DNA of 8,180 nucleotides from Candidatus Margulisiibacteriota bacterium (GTDB taxonomy: Bacteria > Margulisbacteria > WOR-1 > XYC2-FULL-46-14 > JAHJBW01), in the NCBI GenBank assembly GCA_018813405.1, contig JAHJBW010000191.1, positions 1-8,180 of the forward strand. The letters are read 5' to 3'. The position numbers and the translations under genes are program-made. The notes beneath the pieces are model-generated. The model was given only the letters and a program-made list of their open reading frames with translations. It did not search any database and had not been told where the DNA came from. Below, in pieces: positions 1-7,421 of this stretch (position 1 is the first letter of the stretch; every line of letters starts with the position of its first letter).

Positions 1-2960
1 TGGAAAAAGAACTAAAAGAGCAAAAACTCAATAAACAATATACTATCGTGGATACCGGCTGCCTCGGCCCCTGCGTGGCAGGGCCTTTAATGGTCATAGG
101 CAAAGACAAGACCCTGTATGTAAAGCTAAAGCCGGAAAACATTAAGGAGATCGTTGAAAGCCACCTGAAAAAAGGTACTATTGTTAAAAAATATGTTTGG
201 AACGATTCACACCACCCCAAACCCATTCCCGAACAAATGGGGCTGGCCTTTTTCAAAAAGCAGACCAAGCTGGTGCTCAGGAACTGCGGGCTGATAGATC
301 CTCTCAAAATCGAGGAATATATTGGCCGCGAAGGTTATCTGGCCCTGGCAAAGGTTCTCACTAAAATGACGCCCGAGCAAGTACTGGAAGAGATGAAAAA
401 ATCCGGTCTGCGCGGACGCGGCGGAGCTGGTTTTCCAACCTACTTAAAATGGACCTTTGCCAGGAACAACCCGGGCGATATCAAGTATATACTGTGCAAC
501 GCTGACGAGGGCGATCCAGGAGCCTTCATGGACCGCAGCGTGCTGGAAGGCGATCCGCACAGCGTTATCGAGGGCATGGCCATTGGCGCCTTCGCCATTG
601 GCGCGAATTACGGATATGTGTATGTGCGCGCCGAATATCCCCTGGCAGTTGAAAGGCTTGGCATTGCCATAGATCAGGCCAGAAAGGCCGGACTGCTTGG
701 AAAGAACATTTTAGGCACGGACTTCTCCTTTGACCTGGACATTAAGATGGGATCAGGTGCCTTTGTTTGCGGAGAAGAGACCGCCCTTATCAACAGCATT
801 GAAGGCAAACGCGGCGAACCACGGCCAAGACCACCCTTCCCTGCCGAAAAAGGCCTGTGGGACAAACCTTCCTCCCTGAACAATGTAGAGACCTTTGCCA
901 ATGTCCCGCTCATCCTGTTAAAGGGCGGCGACGAGTTCGCCAGGTATGGCACCGAAAAAAGCAAAGGCACCAAGGTTTTCGCGCTGGCTGGCGCCATCGT
1001 TAACGCCGGACTGGTGGAGGTCCCCATGGGCACCACGCTTGGCGAACTGATATACGACATTGGCGGCGGCATCCCCAACGGCAAACATTTCAAGGCCGCG
1101 CAGATCGGCGGACCTTCTGGCGGCTGTATACCCAAAGAATACCTGAGCGTTCCGCTGGATTATGAAACGCTCAACGAGCTGGGCGCCATTATGGGGTCCG
1201 GCGGCCTGATCGTAATGGACGAAGGCACCTGTATGGTTGACGTGGCCAGGTTCTTTTTGGAATTCGTACAGGAAGAATCCTGCGGTAAATGCGTGCCCTG
1301 CCGCGAGGGAACCAAAAGGATGCTCGAAATATTAAATAAGATACGATCCGGGAAAGGTGAGATGAGCGATCTTGATCAACTGGTCGAGATCGGCGAGAAT
1401 GTAAAGGCAAGCTCTCTTTGTGGACTGGGCCAGACCGCCGCCAACCCGGTACTTTCTACCCTGCGGCATTTCCGTCATGAGTACGAGGACCACATACTCT
1501 TCAAACGCTGTAAGACCGGCGTCTGTTCCGATATCGTCAAATCCCCCTGCCAGAGCAGGTGTCCTGCCGGGGTTGACGCCCCAGGATACATTTCGCTGGC
1601 CAAAGAAGGCCGTTTTGACGAGGCCATCAGGCTGCATCGCGAGAAGAACCCGTTCGCCTGGGTCTGCGCCAGCGTCTGCGTGCATCCCTGCGAATCCGTA
1701 TGCCGCCGCGAGACCGTGGACAATCAGGCAGTTAGCATTCGTGGCATAAAGCGCTTCATGGTTGAACACGCTTCCCCCGGCCTTCTGCCAGAAATGGAAA
1801 TAAAGCCCGAGAATGCCAACCGCAAGATCGCTATAATCGGCTCGGGTCCGGCCGGACTAAGCTGCGCTTATTTCCTGGCCAGGCTTGGTTACAAACCCGA
1901 TGTATTCGACTCCGAGGCTGTCGCCGGAGGCATGCTGGCCCAGACCATTCCTTCCTATCGTCTGCCTCGCAAAGAATTGAATCAGGAGATCGACATCATC
2001 AAAAAGATGGGGGTAAAGATGCATCTAAAAAAGGCCCTGGGCAAAGACTTCACCCTGAAAAGTCTCAGAAAGGACGGTTATGAAGCCGTCTTTATCGCCG
2101 TTGGCGCGCCCAAGGGCATGACCATGAAAGTGGCGGGAACCGATGTAAAAGGCGTTGAGGACGCCATGACCTTTTTGAGGGAAGTAAGCTACACCGGCAA
2201 GGCCAAGATCGGCAAAAAAGTAGTGGTGGTCGGAGGCGGCAATTCCGCCATCGACGCCGCGCGCACTGCCATAAGGCTGGGAGCGCATGTAACGCTGGTA
2301 TATCGCCGCACCCGGGACGAGATGCCCGCCTATGAGGAAGAAATAAAGGACGGCATTGCCGAAGGGCTAGAACTTTTGCCCCTTACCAACCCGGCCGAGA
2401 TATTGAGCAAAGACGGCAAGGTGACGGGCGTAAAATGCGACAGGATGAAGTTAGGCGAATACGACAAGAGCGGACGGCGCAAGCCGGTAAAATCAGGCGA
2501 GACCGTTGAAATAGAAGCCGACACCGTAATATTCGCCATCGGCCAGACGCTGGAGTGCGACAAGATCATCGCCAAAGAGGACAATGTAGAAACGCTGTGG
2601 GGCAGCAAGTTTAAGGTTGAACCCCTTTACGGCCAGACCAGGCACCCCTGGCTTTTTGCCGGCGGCGACTGCACCAACAATGACATGACTGCCATTGCCG
2701 CCGTGGCCGACGGGGAAAAGGCCGCGGTCGGAATTGACAAATTGCTCTCCGGTAAAGAACACGCTTTCTGGAGGGTGGAAAGGGCCAGCACCACTTCCTT
2801 TAATCCCGATGCCGATCCCTCACCCAACGTAAGAAAGTCGCTTCCCCAGGTAAGCGTCAAAGAGAGAAAAAATAATTTTGGGCCCGTCGAAAAAAGCTGG
2901 AGCATTAAAGAAGGCAACGCTCAGTGCGACAGATGTTTGCGCTGTGACTTTGGCAAGTAA
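1..2960 (+). CDS. NuoF/HydB-like flavoprotein fused to GltD/NfnB-like NAD(P) oxidoreductase (5' truncated)
   Basis: Electron-transfer partner of the formate dehydrogenase encoded next. The frame is open from base 3, reading EKELKEQKLNKQYTIV before the GTG at 48, so the true start lies upstream. Residues are numbered from that GTG codon. The N-terminus is the end of a thioredoxin-like 2Fe-2S domain (DTGCLGPC, C5 and C9). A NuoF core follows: FMN/NADH motifs GRGGAGFP (~123-130), NADEGDPGAFMDR (~151-163) and GAFVCGEETA, an SLBB region, then the N3-type 4Fe-4S ligands C412, C415, C418 and C458. From ~498 a GltD/NfnB-like module begins, with C501, C505, C540, C544, C548 and C552 as likely 4Fe-4S ligands, an FAD motif IIGSGPAGLSCAYFL (~596), a nucleotide motif VVGGGNSAIDAARTA followed by VYRRTRDEMPA (~727-761) and a second FAD motif AGGDCTNNDMTA. 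The tail ends CDRCLRCDFGK. HydB proteins usually carry a ferredoxin domain where this GltD module sits. NADPH preference is inferred from the VYRR arginines only. Confidence 0.93.
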   Translation, partial: EKELKEQKLNKQYTIVDTGCLGPCVAGPLMVIGKDKTLYVKLKPENIKEIVESHLKKGTIVKKYVWNDSHHPKPIPEQMGLAFFKKQTKLVLRNCGLIDPLKIEEYIGREGYLALAKVLTKMTPEQVLEEMKKSGLRGRGGAGFPTYLKWTFARNNPGDIKYILCNADEGDPGAFMDRSVLEGDPHSVIEGMAIGAFAIGANYGYVYVRAEYPLAVERLGIAIDQARKAGLLGKNILGTDFSFDLDIKMGSGAFVCGEETALINSIEGKRGEPRPRPPFPAEKGLWDKPSSLNNVETFANVPLILLKGGDEFARYGTEKSKGTKVFALAGAIVNAGLVEVPMGTTLGELIYDIGGGIPNGKHFKAAQIGGPSGGCIPKEYLSVPLDYETLNELGAIMGSGGLIVMDEGTCMVDVARFFLEFVQEESCGKCVPCREGTKRMLEILNKIRSGKGEMSDLDQLVEIGENVKASSLCGLGQTAANPVLSTLRHFRHEYEDHILFKRCKTGVCSDIVKSPCQSRCPAGVDAPGYISLAKEGRFDEAIRLHREKNPFAWVCASVCVHPCESVCRRETVDNQAVSIRGIKRFMVEHASPGLLPEMEIKPENANRKIAIIGSGPAGLSCAYFLARLGYKPDVFDSEAVAGGMLAQTIPSYRLPRKELNQEIDIIKKMGVKMHLKKALGKDFTLKSLRKDGYEAVFIAVGAPKGMTMKVAGTDVKGVEDAMTFLREVSYTGKAKIGKKVVVVGGGNSAIDAARTAIRLGAHVTLVYRRTRDEMPAYEEEIKDGIAEGLELLPLTNPAEILSKDGKVTGVKCDRMKLGEYDKSGRRKPVKSGETVEIEADTVIFAIGQTLECDKIIAKEDNVETLWGSKFKVEPLYGQTRHPWLFAGGDCTNNDMTAIAAVADGEKAAVGIDKLLSGKEHAFWRVERASTTSFNPDADPSPNVRKSLPQVSVKERKNNFGPVEKSWSIKEGNAQCDRCLRCDFGK

Positions 2961-2966
2961 TCAAGT

Positions 2967-2975
2967 AAGGAGGAG
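2967..2975 (+). promoter_or_regulatory. Ribosome binding site of fdhA
   Basis: AAGGAGGAG lies four bases before the ATG at 2980, in the 19-base gap after the fusion gene. This strong Shine-Dalgarno sequence, together with the protein alignment beginning MKITIDNRTFEA, fixes the fdhA start at 2980 rather than at the in-frame alternative start near 2878 inside the preceding gene. Confidence 0.85.
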
Positions 2976-2979
2976 CAAA

Positions 2980-5715
2980 ATGAAGATCACCATAGACAAT
3001 AGAACATTTGAAGCGCGGGAAGGACAGACCGTTCTTCAGATAGCCAAGGAAAATGACATATATATACCCAGCCTTTGCTATCACCGCAAGACCGGTCAGG
3101 CGGGTAAATGCCGTGCCTGCGTGGTAGAAATAGACGGCATGAGGGGGCTTCAGACCTCATGCACGGTCGCGGTAAAGGATGGCATGAAGGTCACTACCAA
3201 CACTCCAAAAGTTAGGGGCGCGCAAAAGCTGGTGATCGATCTTATGCTTTCCTCCGGCCATCATGATTGTCTGAGCTGTGAAAAGAACGGGAATTGTGAA
3301 CTTCAGGATGCCGCCTATTTCCTGGGAATCGAAAAAGCTTCCTTCCAGCTTGCCGAAGAAAAACCAGCTGACATATCGTCCGAATTCATCATCCGGGACA
3401 AAGATAAATGTATAAAGTGCGGGCGCTGTATCGAGGGCTGTAATAATACCGTGGTGAACGAAGTCTTAGCTTTCGGAGATCGCAGCAGCGAGACCGAGGT
3501 GGTCTGCGATAATGATCTGGAAATGAAAGATTCGACCTGCGTCCAGTGCGGCGAATGCGTTCAGCTCTGCCCGGTAGGAGCGCTCATCGACAAAAAATCG
3601 GTAGGCACAGGCAGGCCCTGGGACCTGGAAAAAGTGAACACCACCTGCCCTTACTGCGGCGTGGGCTGTCAGCTTACCCTGCATGTTGACAGAAAACATA
3701 ACAAGATCGTTAAAGTAACGGGAAGGGAAGTCGTACCCAACGACGGCATGCTTTGCGTCAAGGGCCGATATGGATTTGAATTCCCTTCCAGCGAGAACCG
3801 ACTAAAGTATCCCATGATCAAAAAGAACGGCAAGCATGAAAGGGTCAGCTGGGAGGAGGCGCTCGACTATACGGCCAAACGCATCAAAGAAATTGTCGAC
3901 CGTGACGGGCCTGACGTGTTCTCGGCCTTTGGGTCCGGCAGGATAACCAACGAGAACAACTACGCCATTATGAAATTCACTCGCGCGGTGGTCAAGACGA
4001 ATAACGTCGATCACTGCGCGCGGACTTGACACGCGCCAACAGTCGCCGGTCTGGCGGCAGCATTCGGATCCGGAGCCATGACCAACTCCATTGGTGAGTT
4101 GCAGGACGCAAAGACCATCTTTGTGATCGGCTCCAATACCACAGAAGCCCATCCCGTTATCTCTTACTACATTAAGCGGGCGGTTAAAAAAGGCGCTACC
4201 CTGATCGTGAACGACCCGCGGCGCATCGACCTGGTAAACTGGGCCAGCCTGCACATACGACACAGGGTGGGGACCGATATCGCCTACCTTAACGGCATCA
4301 TCAACGAAATATTCGCCCAGGGCTGGGAGGATAAAGAATTCCTGAAGAACAACACCGAAAACCCAGACCTGATACGCGAATCCGTAAAAGACTACACGCC
4401 TGAAAAGGCCAGCCAGATCTGCGGCGTACCGGCCAAGACCATTAAAAAGGTGGCCAAAATACTTGCCAAGAACGGTACGGCCAGCGTTTGCTACACGCTG
4501 GGCATTACCGAGCATATCTGCGGCACCGACAATGTTAAGACCATTGCCAACTTGCAGATGGTGTTGGGCAATATGGGAAAATACGCCGGAGGAGTAAACC
4601 CCCTGCGCGGACAGAACAATGTACAGGGGGCCTGTGATATGGGGGCCCTCCCCAACGTTTACCATTGCTATCAGGCAGTCGACAACCCACAGGTGGTGGA
4701 AAAGTTCGAGAAGGCCTGGGGAGTGAAAGGTCTTTCTAACAAGCCCGGCTACAAGATGCCGACAATGCTCAGAAAAGCTCTGGACGGCGGCACCAAGATA
4801 CTTTATTGCGTGGGCGACAACACAGTACAGTCCGAACCCAACATGGCCCACACTATCAAAGAGCTTGAAGCTTTGGAATTCTTTGTGGCCTGCGATATCT
4901 TCCCAACCATAACCACACCTTACGCCCATGTAATATTCCCCGATACCGCCTGGGGCGAAGAGGACGGCACCTTCACCAATTCGGAGCGCAGGGTGCAACG
5001 GGTAAGGGCGGCCCTGAAAGCGCCCGGCGAAGCTCGTTCACACTGGTGGGTGATGCAGGAGCTGGCAAAACGGCTTGGTTATGACCTTGGCTTTACCTCG
5101 TCCGAAGCGGTGTGGGAAGACCTGAGAAAGACCGCCACCAGCTACGCGGGCATAACCTTCAACAGGATCGAAGAGGTAGGCCTGCAATGGCCATGCCCCA
5201 CACTGGAACATCCGGGCACTGCCTTCCTGCACAAGGGCGGCAACTTCGCGCGCGGTAAGGGCCTGTTCTTTAAGACAAACTATGTCCAGCAGGCTGAACC
5301 GCCGGATAAGGAATACCCTCTTATTCTTTCAACGGGAAGAAGGCTGTGGCATTACCATACTGCCACGCAGACCAGGAACTCGATCGGGCTTGAGAACATC
5401 TTTCCCGAGGAGCTTCTTGAGATAAGTGAAGACGATGCCAAAAAGCTCGGCATCAAGTCGGGCGACCTGGTCAAGGCCAGCAGCCGCCGCGGAGAGATAA
5501 CCTTAAAGGCCTGGGTCACAAGGCGATCTGCGCCGGGAGTTTGCTGGTGCTCTTTCCACTTCTACGAGGCGTGCGGTAACGCGCTCACCATCGATGCTTT
5601 TGACCCGGTTACCGAGACCGCGGAGTACAAGGCCTGCGCCATCAAGGTGGAAAAGGTAAAGGACGGGGACGGACTGCCGGAAGGCAAGGTGGAATGGAGG
5701 CAAGCGCGGCCATGA
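2980..5715 (+). CDS. fdhA: Selenocysteine-containing formate dehydrogenase, NuoG-like catalytic subunit (TGA at 4027-4029 read as Sec)
   Basis: Catalytic subunit of a cytoplasmic NAD(P)-linked formate dehydrogenase: formate to CO2, or the reverse, at a Mo- or W-bisMGD site. Read through the TGA it is 911 residues, normal for this family. Order: 2Fe-2S domain (C33, C44, C47, C61); NuoG-like His-Cys cluster region (H94/H95, C97, C100, C106); two 4Fe-4S clusters (C144/147/150/154 and C187/190/193/197); 4Fe-4S of the molybdopterin domain (C223, C226, C230, C259, then K261); active site HCART-Sec350-HAPTVAGLAAAFGSGAM; molybdopterin core; C-terminal dinucleotide-binding domain from about residue 778 (ILSTGRRLWHYHTATQTR). 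The protein similarity continues without a break across the TGA, residue 350 is where FdhA/FdhF carry catalytic Sec or Cys, and H351 is the conserved neighbour. A SECIS-like hairpin follows. Downstream genes overlap its stop, indicating one operon. Mo versus W cannot be told from the sequence. Confidence 0.95.
4027..4060 (+). promoter_or_regulatory. Selenocysteine codon and bacterial SECIS hairpin in fdhA
   Basis: The TGA at 4027-4029 is followed by a hairpin at 4042-4058: GUCGCC pairs with GGCGGC (one U-G wobble) around the loop GGUCU at 4048-4052. The E. coli fdhF SECIS, recalled from memory, has the same GGUCU apical loop beginning 19 bases after the UGA, and here the loop also begins 19 bases after it. 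The U at 4043 could alternatively be bulged, as in the SelB-binding E. coli element. The lower stem is not obvious. This element would recruit SelB with Sec-tRNA; selA, selB, selC and selD must lie elsewhere in the genome. Confidence 0.88.
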
Positions 5716-5897
5716 TAGAAAACAATATTGCTGATATGATCGAAAAAGCAGTGACCGAGGCCGACGGCAAGCGCAAGCTTACCTGCGGCGACGCGCTAAA
5801 GATATCAAAAGAGCACGGAATAGAACTTAAGGCCATCGGCCAGTACTGTGATGAAAAAGGCATCAAGATAAGGCAATGTGAATTGGGATGTTTCTAA
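5712..5897 (+). CDS. Small conserved cysteine-containing protein of a formate dehydrogenase operon
   Basis: A 61-residue soluble protein with C25, C46, C56 and C60, no signal peptide or membrane segment. The second half (from KLTCGDALKISKEHGIEL) looks like a compact helix-turn-helix fold, and it ends in QCELGCF. From memory, short proteins ending in C-x-L-G-C-F occur near molybdoenzyme or molybdenum-cofactor genes, but I cannot name a proven function. The ATG at 5712 overlaps the fdhA stop in an ATGA arrangement, which indicates translational coupling; GGAGG at 5695-5699 is a possible though distant ribosome site. An in-frame ATG at 5694 would add six residues inside fdhA and cannot be excluded. 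Possible roles are a cofactor or metal-insertion helper, a small regulator or a structural partner of FdhA; all are inference. Confidence 0.8.
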   Translation: MIENNIADMIEKAVTEADGKRKLTCGDALKISKEHGIELKAIGQYCDEKGIKIRQCELGCF

Positions 5898-6718
5898 AAA
5901 AATCTATCAATAAGGGACTTATAGCTTTGGCTTTTTCAGTAGCCTGTTTCAGCACCGCTATTGGCGTTGGTGGTGGAACTATTATTGTTTCAAGCTTAAT
6001 ATCCATTTTCAAGTTTGACTTTAAAGAAGCCGCCAGCACATCCCTGGCAATGATAATCCCGATAACTTTTGTTGGGGCTGTAAGCTATTTCGTGTTTTTC
6101 AAACAGACCCCACCTGTTGACATTTACCTGGTGTTTATCCCTATGTGCCTTATGGGGACTATGATCAGCAGTTTATTGTTCGCAAGATATGAATTTTCAT
6201 GGCTTAATCTTGCCTTTGCTTGTTTCTTGATCATTGCTGGATTAAGCATGTTAAAGATTGTAAACCTTCCCGGGATGGTTTACGGAAATTATTTTGAGTT
6301 CTTTGACGGCCATAAACTTACCTTTCTAATGATCTTTGGCGTTGCTGTGGGAATAATTGGCAAACTTTTGGGGGTGGGATGTGGCCTTGTGATTGTTCCT
6401 TTTTTCGTAATAGTCATGAAAATGGACATGCACGAAGCAATAAGGCTTTCTCTTACCACAATGTTTTTCTTGACCTCTACGGCCACAATAATCAATGCCA
6501 GAATTAAGTCGATCGATCTGGACACCCTAAAAACCATTATGATCCCGGCCCTGTTGGGCGCCCTGCTGGGAGCACAGATTTCTTCACGCGTCCCGGCCGG
6601 ACAACTCAAATTCTTATTTGGTATAATATTATTGGGGATCGCATGCAAATTTATATTTGAGGAATTGAATGAGTATTTTGTCAATCTACGATCAACTTCG
6701 CAATGTCCTGAAAACTAA
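5888..6718 (+). CDS. TauE/SafE (DUF81) family membrane transporter
   Basis: An integral inner-membrane protein of 276 residues, the usual length for sulfite exporter TauE/SafE proteins, which move sulfite, sulfonates or other small organic anions. About eight hydrophobic segments are visible. The family's internal duplication is clear: GVGGGTIIVSSL (~26-37) followed by EAASTSLAMI (~47-56) in the first half, and GVGCGLVIVPFF (~162-173) followed by EAIRLSLTTM (~183-192) in the second. A loop at ~125-142 separates the halves. The ATG at 5888 overlaps the preceding gene by 10 bases and has only a weak ribosome site, so coupled translation is likely. The gene is visibly more A+T-rich than fdhA. 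Substrate is unknown; the operon context allows formate, a sulfur oxyanion, or an anion linked to cofactor or selenium supply (inference). Confidence 0.88.
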   Translation: MFLKKSINKGLIALAFSVACFSTAIGVGGGTIIVSSLISIFKFDFKEAASTSLAMIIPITFVGAVSYFVFFKQTPPVDIYLVFIPMCLMGTMISSLLFARYEFSWLNLAFACFLIIAGLSMLKIVNLPGMVYGNYFEFFDGHKLTFLMIFGVAVGIIGKLLGVGCGLVIVPFFVIVMKMDMHEAIRLSLTTMFFLTSTATIINARIKSIDLDTLKTIMIPALLGALLGAQISSRVPAGQLKFLFGIILLGIACKFIFEELNEYFVNLRSTSQCPEN

Positions 6719-7394
6719 AGCTCGGGAAAATGATATTTCAAAAGAAAAGATTATCATCCGCTGTCGGGCGCTGTCTGCTTATGAAGCCATAGGAGATCCC
6801 GAGCATAAAGATTATCCTATCATAAAAGGCAAAGAAGTCATGGTTGAAGCCAGTTTCATGGGGGCAAAAGGCCAGGCCTTTACCGACCAGTTTGAAAACG
6901 CACGCTACTCGGTAGAAGATCTTCTCAACTTGGGACTTGGTTCTAACAGGCAACGAGCAAGTTTTATAGCCGGATTCAACGCCGTATTCAGACATCTGGG
7001 GCTTTGTGAAAAAACTATTCACTGCAAAGACAAGGAACCGGTAGATTGCGCCAATCATTTGCTTGAAATATTTAAACCAAAGAGCAAGGTTCTTTTAATA
7101 GGGCATCAACCCAGATTTTTGGAAAAACTTGCCTCAAAATATGATGTAAGGGTAATTGATATGGACCCTGATAATATTGGAAAATCGTTTTTCAATACAG
7201 AAATCGAAGCCGTGGAAAAAACCCTTGAAGCTATCAAATGGTGCGATCAAATGCTGGTGACGGGCTCAACCCTAGTTAACAATACCATCTCCAATTTCCT
7301 GGATCTAAACAAACCGGTGGTTTTCTATGGAGTAACTATCTCGGCCCCGGCAAAGATACTTGGCGTAAATACTTATTGTCATTGCGGGCACTAA
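6669..7394 (+). CDS. DUF4213/DUF364 family protein, putative heavy-metal chelation
   Basis: A 241-residue soluble protein. The N-terminal part (~1-95; IYDQL, then FTDQFENARYSVEDLLNLGLGS) fits the DUF4213 domain. The C-terminal part (~100-241) fits DUF364, a Rossmann-like fold labelled putative heavy-metal chelation: VLLIGHQPRF (~141-150), VIDMDPDNIG, LVTGSTLVNNT (~196-206) and PVVFYGVTISAP (~216-227). It has cysteines at 32, 113, 119, 127, 192, 237 and 239; the CHCGH tail could bind metal. The start at 6669 has GAGG six bases upstream (6659-6662) and matches the expected N-terminus, although it lies 50 bases inside the transporter gene. The biochemical function of the family is not settled. 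In this operon it may handle Mo, W, Se or Fe, or a cofactor precursor (inference). Base composition resembles the transporter gene more than fdhA. Confidence 0.85.
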   Translation: MSILSIYDQLRNVLKTKARENDISKEKIIIRCRALSAYEAIGDPEHKDYPIIKGKEVMVEASFMGAKGQAFTDQFENARYSVEDLLNLGLGSNRQRASFIAGFNAVFRHLGLCEKTIHCKDKEPVDCANHLLEIFKPKSKVLLIGHQPRFLEKLASKYDVRVIDMDPDNIGKSFFNTEIEAVEKTLEAIKWCDQMLVTGSTLVNNTISNFLDLNKPVVFYGVTISAPAKILGVNTYCHCGH

Positions 7395-7408
7395 ATAATA
7401 TTTTAACT

Positions 7409-7413
7409 GGAGG
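7409..7413 (+). promoter_or_regulatory. Ribosome binding site of the ferritin-like gene
   Basis: GGAGG lies eight bases before the ATG at 7422, within the 27-base gap after the DUF364 gene. The strong site suggests independent translation initiation. No convincing promoter was found in the gap, so co-transcription with the operon remains possible. Confidence 0.75.
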
Positions 7414-7421
7414 TAAACAAG

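Noticed and set aside
48..50. GTG as start of the NuoF-GltD fusion gene
   Set aside because: The frame is open to the left edge and encodes the expected preceding residues (KQYTIV before DTGCLGPC), so it is an internal valine codon.
2878..2979. Upstream extension of fdhA to an alternative start at 2878
   Set aside because: The extra residues overlap the end of the fusion gene and show no family similarity; the strong ribosome site and the conserved N-terminus point to 2980.
4027..4029. TGA as a true stop or a nonsense mutation splitting fdhA
   Set aside because: It sits exactly at the catalytic Sec/Cys position, similarity is continuous on both sides, and a SECIS-like hairpin follows at the canonical distance.
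3802..4998. Long open frame on the - strand inside fdhA (398 codons)
   Set aside because: It is antisense to a gene with clear catalytic and Fe-S motifs, crosses the Sec codon region, and its translation shows no recognisable domain; it is a composition-driven shadow.
4078..5715. A separate gene starting at ATG 4078
   Set aside because: The frame is the same as the upstream fdhA part, there is no clear ribosome site, and the start would fall inside the conserved molybdopterin active-site region (GSGAMTNSI).
6598..6627. Possible internal promoter CGGACA - 18 bases - TATAAT before the DUF364 gene
   Set aside because: The TATAAT is perfect but falls in A/T-rich codons of the transporter (GIILL), and the -35 match is poor; chance occurrence is likely without transcript data.
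7376..7404. Possible promoter TTGTCA - 17 bases - TATTTT before the ferritin-like gene
   Set aside because: The -10 match is weak and transcription would begin at about 7411, within the ribosome binding site, leaving no usable leader.
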